22,950 bases of DNA from a virus: positions 1-22,950 of IMG/VR virus record IMGVR_UViG_3300042691_034751; one strand, written 5' to 3'. The notes below the pieces were generated by a model, which saw nothing but the letters and a program-made list of their open reading frames with translations, did not search any database and was not told the DNA's origin. Within the stretch, counting starts at the first letter, position 1, and each line of letters opens with the position of its first letter. This document shows positions 1 to 5,811 of this stretch, in pieces. Position numbers and translations under genes: made by a program.

Positions 1-427
1 TCGCTTTCTCTCTGAAGGTCTGGCGCGACTTGTTGGACTTACGGAACTTGGTGCAGTCGAAGGTCTGGCTTTTGCCTGATAGGAAATCCCGAACCCCGAC
101 GACATAATGGGAGACGAGGGCGCGTGTGACCTTTAACTCCCGCGCGACTTCGGCCTGGGACTTCTTGCCGTTGAGTTGGTCGAGGCCAGCCGCGAAAGCG
201 ATCGCGTTCGCCATGACGGGGAGGTTGTTCGTCTCGAGGAGAAGCCCGACCACCTTTCCAAGCGTGAGCGCCTGCTGACGCACCTCGGCAGCTTGGAGCA
301 TGGCCATGACCTTGCGGGCCACGGCGGGCGTCGTGCCGAGGTCATCGGCGAGGATGTCTTCGGGTGAATCAATGTCGAGGTCAGGCATATAGGCGGGTTC
401 GCCGTCGCGTGCGGTGAAGGTGTTCAT
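1..427 (-). CDS. Helix-turn-helix phage protein, C-terminus cut off by the window
   Basis: The frame opens at an ATG (425-427) that overlaps the upstream gene's TGA by four bases and stays open to base 1, so at least 142 residues are present and the C-terminus lies outside. The middle of the protein carries a helix-turn-helix-like stretch (roughly residues 85-110, around KKSQAEVARELKVTRALVSHY), preceded by two helical segments rich in Ala, Leu and Gln. The end turns basic (FRKSNKSRQTFREKA). This fits a DNA-binding protein. Position after the resolvase, at the end of the replication block, would suit a small terminase-like or late regulatory protein, but no family was recognised. The HTH assignment rests on pattern only. 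Confidence 0.75.
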   Translation of the reverse strand, partial: MNTFTARDGEPAYMPDLDIDSPEDILADDLGTTPAVARKVMAMLQAAEVRQQALTLGKVVGLLLETNNLPVMANAIAFAAGLDQLNGKKSQAEVARELKVTRALVSHYVVGVRDFLSGKSQTFDCTKFRKSNKSRQTFREKA

Positions 428-648
428 TGGAATGCTCGGCGTTGGATTTTGTCGGCAGGGAGTCGAAGGGTGCGGCAGAGGGAGACAAAAATCGGGGAGC
501 GGATGAAATGGATGGCGCTGGCCTTGTGGAGTTCCCACTCGGCGTTCTTGTTTTTGTTCGCAAAATCCGTCTTGGCATCGACATCGAGGACGGTCTGGCG
601 AATGAAGGCGCACATGAGTTCGCGGCACCCCTTGTCGTCGTATGTCAT
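424..648 (-). CDS. Small phage protein of unknown function (74 aa)
   Basis: The ATG at 646-648 overlaps the stop of the resolvase gene (ATGA), and the gene's own TGA overlaps the next start, so it is one link of a translationally coupled chain. The protein begins MTYDDKGCRELM and ends in a compact segment around FIRSPIFVSLCRTLRLPADKI. That suggests a small helical protein with two Cys residues (C8, C13) and a third near the end. No catalytic motif, signal peptide or membrane segment is visible. Its place directly after DnaB- and RuvC-like genes suggests an accessory role in replication or recombination, but that is inference from neighbourhood alone. Confidence 0.75.
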   Translation of the reverse strand: MTYDDKGCRELMCAFIRQTVLDVDAKTDFANKNKNAEWELHKASAIHFIRSPIFVSLCRTLRLPADKIQRRAFQ

Positions 649-1079
649 GGCTTGGCCGTCCTCCGGTTGTATTCGGCGATCAACAAAGCGTCCGCTGTGG
701 CGTGCGTGACCTTCAGCGTCGGGAAAAGCTCCTGCGCCCGGCGCTTGCTCACATTCTTGTCGCCACGGGTCAAACACCCCATTGACTTCTGCCACACGGC
801 AGGCCGCACGCGCTCGTAAGGCACCCGCAAAGCGGTCAGAACCGCTTGAAGGCGTCCATACCCTTCGCCGAAGGTGAAAGCCGATTTAACGCCCATCTGC
901 GGCGAAGAGTGGACTAACTCCAGCACCGCCCGAGGTTCTGCCAGCGAAATGGCATCGCCGATGAGGTCGATGAGGTCTCGGTCTGTCTCAGGCATTTTGT
1001 GCGCCCATGGGTCGCCGAGGGTTGGGATGAATGCGATACCGCCGGACAAGCCGGGGTCTATACCTATGTAGAGTTTCAT
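645..1079 (-). CDS. RuvC-like Holliday junction resolvase / RNase H-fold nuclease
   Basis: A 144-residue protein, a little shorter than cellular RuvC (about 170). It opens with the family signature IGIDPGLSGG, giving the first acidic catalytic residue D8. A second acid follows in VLELVHSS (E54), and H126 and D130 sit in the C-terminal THATADALLIAEY. This is the DEDD arrangement of RuvC-like nucleases. RuvC resolves four-way DNA junctions as a dimer. Phage versions process recombination intermediates and branched replicating DNA before packaging. The start overlaps the helicase stop by four bases. The context of helicase, annealing ATPase and exonuclease supports the role. The main alternative is a related RNase H-fold nuclease with another branched substrate. 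Confidence 0.9.
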   Translation of the reverse strand: MKLYIGIDPGLSGGIAFIPTLGDPWAHKMPETDRDLIDLIGDAISLAEPRAVLELVHSSPQMGVKSAFTFGEGYGRLQAVLTALRVPYERVRPAVWQKSMGCLTRGDKNVSKRRAQELFPTLKVTHATADALLIAEYNRRTAKP

Positions 1080-2371
1080 TTGTTAGTTGTTTGATTGTCA
1101 GAGATTCTTTCGGAAAATGTCGCCGTGGCTCCGTTCATTCGGACCGGCACGGCCCCGCCTCGCTCGCCGTCGCGGTTTTTGATGATGGTCAGGAATTGCT
1201 CCTCGGGCTGGCCGCCCACGAACCACACATGATCCGAGTGGTGACCGATGGCGCGGGACTCGCGGAGCTTTGGCGGGTTGTCGTCATTGAGTTGCGAAGC
1301 CGTCGCCACCGCGACATTGAGGTGGAGTGCCAGCGATTTGAGCCGCTTCGACACCTCCGAGACATGTTGCTCGCGCGTCTCGTTGGACCCGAGCGCCCGG
1401 AGGTGAATGAGTTGGATGTAATCGACCACGATCAAGTCCGCCTTGTCCTTCGCCACCAACTCCCGAGCCGCCCCATCGATCGCCTCCCACTCGGTCAGGT
1501 TGCTCTCGACCTCGAGCGGGTAATGCGCCAGCTCCTGAGCGTAAGCCGTGAACTTGTTAGACATCCCCTGCGACTTCTCCCCTTCCCGGTTGCTCATGCG
1601 AAGGATCCCGACCGGAAACCCACACATGGCCGAGAGCATCCGCCCCACGACCTGAGTCGCCGGCATCTCGAGCGAGAAGACCGCCACGCGCTTGCCAGCC
1701 CGCAGAGCATGGAGCGCCATTTGCAGGAGCATGATCGACTTGCCGCCCGATGTCGGCGCCGCCACGGTCAGGAGTTCCCCGCGCTTGAGGTGCGCCACGC
1801 GGTCCAGCGATCCGATCCCCGAGCCAAAGGTCTCCACCGGCTCGGTCTTCTCCAGGTCGGCAATCAACCCGTCGATGAGTTGCTTCATGCCCACGCGGGG
1901 CGTCTCCTGCATGGCCGCCGCGCCGTTGAGCGCCTCCGCCACCGCTGCGATGTCGCCCTCCTGACGGAGAAACGCATCCTCCGCCTTGCGGATCGCTGCC
2001 AGCGCCGTGCGGTAACGCCGCGCATCCATGAGCGCCCCGCGATGCCATGCCGCCGTCTTCGGGTCGCCGGTCGGCATCACCGTGTGCAGGTCGATCAACT
2101 CCATCATCCCCCCTGCCGCCTCGATTTGCCCATCGCGGTCGAGTTGCGCCTGCACCGCCATGAAATCCGTCGCCACCCCGTCCTCGTGCAGCTTGCGGAT
2201 CGCCCCGAGGATGATTTTATGCTTCTCGTAAAAAAACAAGTCATCCGGCCATGACATCGCGTCCAGATTGGCAAAGTTTTGAAGAAGGCAGCTGATCGCC
2301 GCTCGTTCTGCCGGTTCGTTCAGAGGGATCGCCGCCTTCGGCATGGGAATGATTTTCTCCATTGCGTTCAT
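1076..2371 (-). CDS. dnaB: DnaB-type replicative helicase
   Basis: At 431 residues this is near the usual DnaB length (about 450). The N-terminal domain (about 15-150) shows the PAERAAISCLL start typical of DnaB. The RecA-like motor follows: Walker A around residues 205-212 (APTSGGKS, a phage-like variant of the usual ARPSMGKT), the SLEM motif near 233-236, Walker B around 313-317 (LIVVDYIQL) and a late QLN motif at 360-362. DnaB is a hexameric ATPase that unwinds DNA 5'-3' at the fork. The start overlaps the stop of the upstream gene by four bases, and that upstream protein sits where lambda O would be. The phage therefore carries its own helicase and need only recruit host primase and polymerase. 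Confidence 0.95.
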   Translation of the reverse strand: MNAMEKIIPMPKAAIPLNEPAERAAISCLLQNFANLDAMSWPDDLFFYEKHKIILGAIRKLHEDGVATDFMAVQAQLDRDGQIEAAGGMMELIDLHTVMPTGDPKTAAWHRGALMDARRYRTALAAIRKAEDAFLRQEGDIAAVAEALNGAAAMQETPRVGMKQLIDGLIADLEKTEPVETFGSGIGSLDRVAHLKRGELLTVAAPTSGGKSIMLLQMALHALRAGKRVAVFSLEMPATQVVGRMLSAMCGFPVGILRMSNREGEKSQGMSNKFTAYAQELAHYPLEVESNLTEWEAIDGAARELVAKDKADLIVVDYIQLIHLRALGSNETREQHVSEVSKRLKSLALHLNVAVATASQLNDDNPPKLRESRAIGHHSDHVWFVGGQPEEQFLTIIKNRDGERGGAVPVRMNGATATFSERISDNQTTNK

Positions 2372-2826
2372 AGGGCCATGGGTGCTGGCGCGTTGCCGTA
2401 GGCAACCGCCTTATTTATCTTCTCTTCTCTGGTAACGCTTTTGTAACGCTGTGAGCGTTTCTCTTCCGTTACATCACCGTTACTGCGATGCTTATTGACT
2501 CGCCGCCCTACAAGTGCTCGCTCCTTAGCGGTTTGAGTGTTGTGGCGGTCAAAGTTCACAAAGGTGATTTTCGCATCTTTCACGCGCAACCACCCCGCTT
2601 CGACGAGGCTTTCAGCGAAGCACTCATTGCCCGCCAGTTTGTTCAAATGCGAGAACGCCGCGATTGTTGTAACGCCGTCAGCGTTACAATTCCGAGACGC
2701 CCAACCCCACACCTGGATCAACGCCCCGACCACCGCATTCGGGGCCATCTTCGTCGCCTCGGCGATCTGTAAAACCTCGGGCTTTTCGGGCAGGTGGAGC
2801 TCCACCTTAATCCATTCTCCGGCCAT
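2368..2826 (-). CDS. Probable phage replication initiation protein (lambda O-position)
   Basis: A 152-residue protein starting MAGEWIKVELHLPEKPEVLQIA. It has a winged-helix-like first two-thirds (ATKMAPNAVVGALIQVWGWA, then FSHLNKLAGNECFAESLVEAGWL) followed by a basic, polar tail. The arrangement recalls phage replication proteins with an N-terminal DNA-binding domain. I recognise the pattern, not a named family. Two facts support an initiator role: the gene is coupled to the DnaB-type helicase by a four-base overlap, and its own coding sequence contains a cluster of GTAACGC repeats, as lambda O carries the origin inside its gene. The start at 2826 is two bases from the preceding stop. It could instead be a transcription regulator. 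Confidence 0.75.
   Translation of the reverse strand: MAGEWIKVELHLPEKPEVLQIAEATKMAPNAVVGALIQVWGWASRNCNADGVTTIAAFSHLNKLAGNECFAESLVEAGWLRVKDAKITFVNFDRHNTQTAKERALVGRRVNKHRSNGDVTEEKRSQRYKSVTREEKINKAVAYGNAPAPMAL
2432..2689. repeat. Iteron cluster inside the initiator gene, candidate replication origin
   Basis: GTAACG(C) occurs repeatedly in both orientations. Direct copies lie at 2432-2437 and 2443-2448, a degenerate inverted copy (AGCGTT) at 2454-2459, and inverted copies (CGTTAC) at 2467-2472 and 2478-2483. Spacing is 11, 11, 13 and 11 bp, close to one helical turn. About 190 bp away TTGTAACGC and GCGTTACAA (2667-2675 and 2681-2689) form a 9-bp inverted repeat with a 5-bp spacer. A T-rich, AT-rich stretch (2409-2429) lies beside the first cluster and could act as a melting site. 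The layout resembles origins embedded in phage initiator genes. Function is inferred. Confidence 0.6.
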
Positions 2827-2827
2827 G

Positions 2828-3025
2828 TTATTTCTTCCCCTTCATAGTGTTTGCATTCCGCTCGATGTATTTCCGCACGCGCTCCATGTCCGCCTCCGCC
2901 TCTGCCTGTTCTGCCAGCGAGTAAGTGTGCCGGTAGTTCGGCAGCGGCTCCAGGCGTTGAATGCGCGGCCCGATCGGGCAGCCGTTCAGACAGATGGAGA
3001 GGCGGAGCGAGAGGTCTTGGGTCAT
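2828..3025 (-). CDS. Small hypothetical phage protein (65 aa), downstream of the pentamer array
   Basis: The protein starts MTQDLSLRLSICLNGCP and ends in a charged helical segment (EAEADMERVRKYIERNANTMKGKK), so it is probably a small soluble helical protein. No family was recognised. An in-frame ATG at 3043 would add six residues. Neither start has a visible Shine-Dalgarno sequence, unusual for a gene with no overlapping upstream gene to couple to. The 37 bases upstream are rich in A and C and should be unstructured, and before them comes the hairpin that closes the CNNGG array. The leader could therefore control this gene and the initiator gene that starts one base after its stop. That link is inferred. 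Confidence 0.65.
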   Translation of the reverse strand: MTQDLSLRLSICLNGCPIGPRIQRLEPLPNYRHTYSLAEQAEAEADMERVRKYIERNANTMKGKK

Positions 3026-3062
3026 GTTTGTTTCATTTTGCATTTGTTGGTGTTGTCGTTTT

Positions 3063-3311
3063 GCAAACTGCGGCGCTCCGTGAAGCGCCGTGTGTTTGCC
3101 AAGCCGTGCCGAGCCAAGCCATGCCCGGCCAGGCCTTGCCCCGCCGCGCCTTGCCAAGCCTCGCCGTGGCAAACTGCTGCACCTCCGAAGAGATGCAGTG
3201 TGTTTGCCATGCCATGCCATGCCGCGCCACGCCTAGCCCCGCACAGCCCCGCCACGCCGCGCCCAGCCTTGCCATGCCCGGCCGAGCCAGGACTTGCCAC
3301 GCCCTGCCATG
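3063..3311 (-). repeat. CNNGG pentamer array with two hairpins, unknown structured element
   Basis: On the transcribed strand there are 21 pentamers of form CNNGG (3311 down to 3207), a 38-nt hairpin (3206-3169), 14 more pentamers (3168-3099) and a 36-nt hairpin (3098-3063). Thirty-three of 35 units fit exactly; the two exceptions differ at one base each. The two N positions show 14 of 16 dinucleotides. Each hairpin has an outer GCAAAC/GTTTGC stem, an ACA/CA internal loop and an inner stem of 8-9 bp whose sequence differs between copies. A period of 5 is not a coding period, and all three frames are almost stop-free simply because CNNGG rarely makes stops. The element is intergenic inside the early operon. 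Function unknown. Confidence 0.9.
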
Positions 3312-3316
3312 TAAAA

Positions 3317-3877
3317 TCATTGCCATTCAACCGTGTAGCGGCCAAAGATTGGGCGAAATGTTCCAAGCCCCAAGATTCCACCTTGATCCAGCATTGTTTG
3401 GAGGCATGCTGCTGTGAGTAAGGTGTTTTCTTGGTGCGTGAGTTGGATTTTAATTTGCCAACCCGTCGGGAGCATCGGCCGCTCTTTAGGGTTAGGCACT
3501 CCATCCTTGACCCTTGCGACATGCTGTAAAATCTCGATCCTTGGGTCTTGGATTGTGTAGGGCGTGCCCTCCGCATCGAGGATTTGGGCGTTAAGCGGAT
3601 CCTCTCCAGTCGCCTCGATTGAGACAAAAGACATGACTCCAAGGGCAACATCACGCGCCTGCTTTCCGTAAAAACGCTTGGCCACCGATGGCGTGTTTTG
3701 TGCTGCCAGTAGCGAATAAAGGTTGAGGACGGGAATGACCAAATGGCCCGACGGTGTGGTGTAGAATTTTTCCATCACCGGAAGTTTCGTTTTGTTGTCT
3801 CCCGCGTAGCGGTCGAACATGATGGGCCGGATGCCGCGAAGCGTGGCCGTAAGTGTAGTTGTTTTGATTTCCTTCAT
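3317..3877 (-). CDS. Phage protein with a RAMP/Cas7-like C-terminal signature
   Basis: A 186-residue protein that begins MKEIKTTTLTATLRGIRPIMFDRYAGD and ends GILGLGTFRPIFGRYTVEW. The closing Gly-rich GLGxFRPxFGRY motif is shared with a family of phage proteins often seen in recombination and replication modules. It resembles the glycine-rich loop of RAMP-fold (Cas5/6/7-like) RNA-binding proteins. The RAMP link is pattern-based and unproven. The start ATG overlaps a TGA in the -1 frame of the preceding GIY-YIG gene. The pentamer array begins 5 nt after the stop, making this the closest protein partner candidate for that element. An alternative is a single-strand DNA-binding or annealing accessory. 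Confidence 0.8.
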   Translation of the reverse strand: MKEIKTTTLTATLRGIRPIMFDRYAGDNKTKLPVMEKFYTTPSGHLVIPVLNLYSLLAAQNTPSVAKRFYGKQARDVALGVMSFVSIEATGEDPLNAQILDAEGTPYTIQDPRIEILQHVARVKDGVPNPKERPMLPTGWQIKIQLTHQENTLLTAACLQTMLDQGGILGLGTFRPIFGRYTVEWQ

Positions 3878-4145
3878 ATTTTTTTATCGTTTCTAATGCC
3901 TCACTGCGTGAGAGTTTGAACCACTCGCCATTGCCGCTCGGTTTCACGAGCCGCAGGTGGGCAATGGCGAGGTGGATCCTCTTTTCCAAAATGGTCTTTT
4001 CTCCTGGCTTGGCCTCAACCCAGCCGAGGATTTCAAGCGCCCGAGGAGACCACACATGAGCCGCCCACAGCCTGTGCCGTAAGTCGTTCTCCGTGCAGCC
4101 GATCTTGCACTCACTTCCATTGTGAAAAAAATAAACCCGGTCCAT
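3651..4145 (-). CDS. GIY-YIG / T5orf172-like nuclease domain protein, possible -1 frameshift at its end
   Basis: Starting at the ATG 4143-4145 the protein reads MDRVYFFHNGSECKIGCTENDLRHRL, then a helical stretch with EKRIHLAIAHLRL and a GEWFKLSRSEALETI segment. This is the layout of T5orf172-type GIY-YIG domains (about 85-90 residues). The zero frame runs on to 3651 and would overlap the next gene by 227 bases with out-of-character, basic sequence. At the natural end lies a run of seven A in slippery phase (A AAA AAA at 3879-3885). A -1 slip there gives a TGA at 3874-3876 overlapping the next ATG, matching the ATGA coupling used elsewhere. So either programmed slippage or a one-base homopolymer change. 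The functional end is probably 3874. Confidence 0.7.
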   Translation of the reverse strand: MDRVYFFHNGSECKIGCTENDLRHRLWAAHVWSPRALEILGWVEAKPGEKTILEKRIHLAIAHLRLVKPSGNGEWFKLSRSEALETIKKYEGNQNNYTYGHASRHPAHHVRPLRGRQQNETSGDGKILHHTVGPFGHSRPQPLFATGSTKHAIGGQAFLRKAGA

Positions 4146-4155
4146 TTGTGTTAGT

Positions 4156-4590
4156 TCAGAACGGGATGTCGTCGGTCTCTTTGGCGGGTTTGGCCTTCGG
4201 CGCGGGCGCCGAGGATTTGGGTGACATCCAACGCTCGAGGGTGTTGAAGCGGTGGCCGGAGTCGGCACCCTCCTCCTCGCCAAGAACGACCGTGGCCGTC
4301 TTGCCGATGAAATCCTCGGGCTGGACATCGATGTCCTCCCCTGGCACCACGGCAAACCCGCAGGCTTCGCGCACTTGGTCGATCTTCCACCCGGCTTTTT
4401 CGGTGAATGTCAGGTGCTCATGGACTTCCGGCCCCTTCGCGCCGTCGCCGATTTCGACTCGGCAGATGAGTTTGATCATCGGGTTTCCGGCCTTGGATAG
4501 CTTTTCCATGGCGTTGACGATTTCGACTTTGTAGGTTCCCGGCTCGACGAAATAGACGGGTTTCGGTTCGGATTGTTTGTATGTAGGCAT
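4156..4590 (-). CDS. Single-stranded DNA-binding-like protein with SSB-type acidic tail
   Basis: A 144-residue protein with a beta-rich N-terminal portion (YFVEPGTYKVEIVNAMEKLSKAGNPMIKLICRVEI). It continues with a Gly-rich turn and a Pro/Ala/Lys linker, and ends ETDDIPF, the acidic and terminal-Phe tail by which SSB proteins recruit partners. The core resembles phage DUF669-type proteins found beside recombination genes, not classical OB-fold SSB, so the SSB role rests on tail and context. It would coat single-stranded DNA made by the neighbouring nuclease and pass it to the annealing ATPase. It starts one base after the nuclease gene's stop codon. Confidence 0.8.
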   Translation of the reverse strand: MPTYKQSEPKPVYFVEPGTYKVEIVNAMEKLSKAGNPMIKLICRVEIGDGAKGPEVHEHLTFTEKAGWKIDQVREACGFAVVPGEDIDVQPEDFIGKTATVVLGEEEGADSGHRFNTLERWMSPKSSAPAPKAKPAKETDDIPF

Positions 4591-4591
4591 A

Positions 4592-5602
4592 TTATTTTTT
4601 GGATTTGATTTGTCGCAGGGTGTTAATGGGTGACCCTGCTCGCACCGCTGACTCGTCCATCTCCACGCCGGCGTCGGCGCAGAACTGGCGAAATTTGTCG
4701 GCGCTCATCTTTCCGCCGAGGGCGAGGATGAGCGTCTCTTTGGAAACATTGGCGGAGGCCCGTGCGATGGCATCGGCCTCCACGAACTGACGCCCCGCGC
4801 CGGTCGTAACCTTCCAGCCAGGGATGTCCTCGCCCGCGGCGAGGCGTTCTTTCAGAGCATCAATGACCGGCTCGGCGATCTGCTTCTCGGCGAGCTTCCA
4901 GTTCGCTGCGAAGGCACTCAGCTCGACCGGATTGGCGAGGATTTGGTCGCGGATGTCGGCAAGGGATGTCTCGGACTTCACCAAAGCCAAAGCCTCGGAG
5001 GATTGGCGAACCAGCGCCTTGCAGGTGTTCGCATGAGCGCACCACCCGCAATACTCATTCGGCGTCGGCTCCGCCAACCGGCTCGACGCCTCGGCGATGA
5101 TGCGGCTTACGGTCGCCTCGGCTTGGTCTCGGGTGAATGTGTAGGTGCGGCGAAGGCGCTGATCGACATAAACGACATGAGCCGTCCACGAGTCGGCGAA
5201 ATGCTCGTGCATACAGGCTAAACAATAGGCACTTAATTGTTCCCTATAATTCCTGACGGCTCCCGTTTTTAGATCTGCCACCCATTGAGCCCGAACGCAT
5301 ACCGCATCGGCCGTTCCTGGCTTCGAGAGACCCGGCACCTCCATGCCGAGGTATTCCTCGCGGGTCTCCACATGGTAGCCCCCGGAGAGCGTGCGAAGCT
5401 CTTCCACGCCCCACCGAGCCACCGCCTGATCTTCGGCGGTCAGCGTGTCGAAAGTCGTCGGATCATCCACCAAAAGCTCGCGGATCGCCTTGTCGATCAG
5501 CGTCCCACGCTCCGCCGCCGAGCTGGTGCCCGACGCACCCGTAAACAGGGCGCACTCGGCCAGCTTTGGCAGGGAGGAAGGAGATATTTCCTTGGCGATC
5601 AT
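4592..5602 (-). CDS. Cas4/RecB-like PD-(D/E)XK exonuclease (DUF2800-like)
   Basis: A 336-residue protein. The nuclease core is clear: GTADAV gives D99, VADLKTG gives D110 and K112, and QLSAY (Q122) is the next RecB-family motif. C17 near the N-terminus plus C185, C188 and C194 (CGWCAHANTC) match the four-Cys iron-sulfur pattern of Cas4/AddB-type nucleases. Such phage enzymes resect DNA ends to make single strands for annealing. A good Shine-Dalgarno (GGAGG) stands 7 nt before the ATG, which overlaps the previous stop. The C-terminal third (about 200-336) has helical, DUF2800-like character. Together with the SSB-like and Sak4-like neighbours it forms a recombination module. Confidence 0.9.
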   Translation of the reverse strand: MIAKEISPSSLPKLAECALFTGASGTSSAAERGTLIDKAIRELLVDDPTTFDTLTAEDQAVARWGVEELRTLSGGYHVETREEYLGMEVPGLSKPGTADAVCVRAQWVADLKTGAVRNYREQLSAYCLACMHEHFADSWTAHVVYVDQRLRRTYTFTRDQAEATVSRIIAEASSRLAEPTPNEYCGWCAHANTCKALVRQSSEALALVKSETSLADIRDQILANPVELSAFAANWKLAEKQIAEPVIDALKERLAAGEDIPGWKVTTGAGRQFVEADAIARASANVSKETLILALGGKMSADKFRQFCADAGVEMDESAVRAGSPINTLRQIKSKK

Positions 5603-5811
5603 TTTCCGCCCTCCTTAATTATTGAAATGATTTTTCTGCCAAGGGCTGCGGCCCCTCTCTTCTCTGAATATGCCCAAACCTGAAATGCGTCTGGGTGTAT
5701 TTTTTTATAGCGACGCCTGGAATTTATTGCCTGTTGGCAGAGCATTCTGATTTTCAACATCTTCTTCCGGCCCTCCGTGCTCTCTGTGTCCTCTGTGGTT
5801 AATCCCTTCAC
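5599..5811 (-). CDS. Small basic protein with an interspersed repeat at its 5' end
   Basis: A GTG start at 5809-5811 overlaps the ATPase stop (GTGA) and has a perfect GGAGGT six bases upstream, inside the end of the ATPase gene. The first 17 residues (MKGLTTEDTESTEGRKK) are simply the translation of an interspersed DNA repeat that also occurs at 19968-19988. The rest (MLKIRMLCQQAINSRRRYKKIHPD, then a basic end) may be the original protein from an internal ATG at 5760, giving 53 residues. The fold and function are unknown. The exonuclease start overlaps its stop, so it is read as part of the coupled operon. Confidence 0.6.
   Translation of the reverse strand: MKGLTTEDTESTEGRKKMLKIRMLCQQAINSRRRYKKIHPDAFQVWAYSEKRGAAALGRKIISIIKEGGK
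5773..5802. repeat. Interspersed CACAGAGGACACAGAG-type repeat, copy 1
   Basis: Bases 5782-5802 are identical to 19968-19988 over 21 bp, in the same orientation and 14 kb away. The flanks are similar but not identical. I associate this sequence type, which produces TTEDTE or NHRGHREHG peptides when translated, with short intergenic repeats in several bacterial phyla. Here it lies within the first codons of a small gene. Confidence 0.8.

Noticed and set aside
1031-2254. Long plus-strand open frame (407 codons) opposite the helicase gene
   Set aside because: Antisense shadow of a confidently identified DnaB gene; composition is Arg/His/Leu-rich as expected from reverse frames of GC-rich genes.
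3063-3311. CRISPR array
   Set aside because: Units are 5 bp, there are no 25-40 bp repeats with unique spacers, and no cas genes. The hairpin elements occur only twice.
3063-3311. CsrA/RsmA decoy RNA
   Set aside because: CsrA prefers A(N)GGA in loops; units here are CNNGG followed by C, so GGA does not occur in the array proper. The UUCG-loop hairpin has GGAG only in the stem.
3022-3654. Open frames across the pentamer array on both strands giving AWHG/MARLG-type proteins
   Set aside because: CNNGG (or CCNNG) units make a stop only when NN is TA in one frame, so long frames arise by chance in all frames. The period of 5 fits no codon constraint and the predicted peptides overlap real genes.
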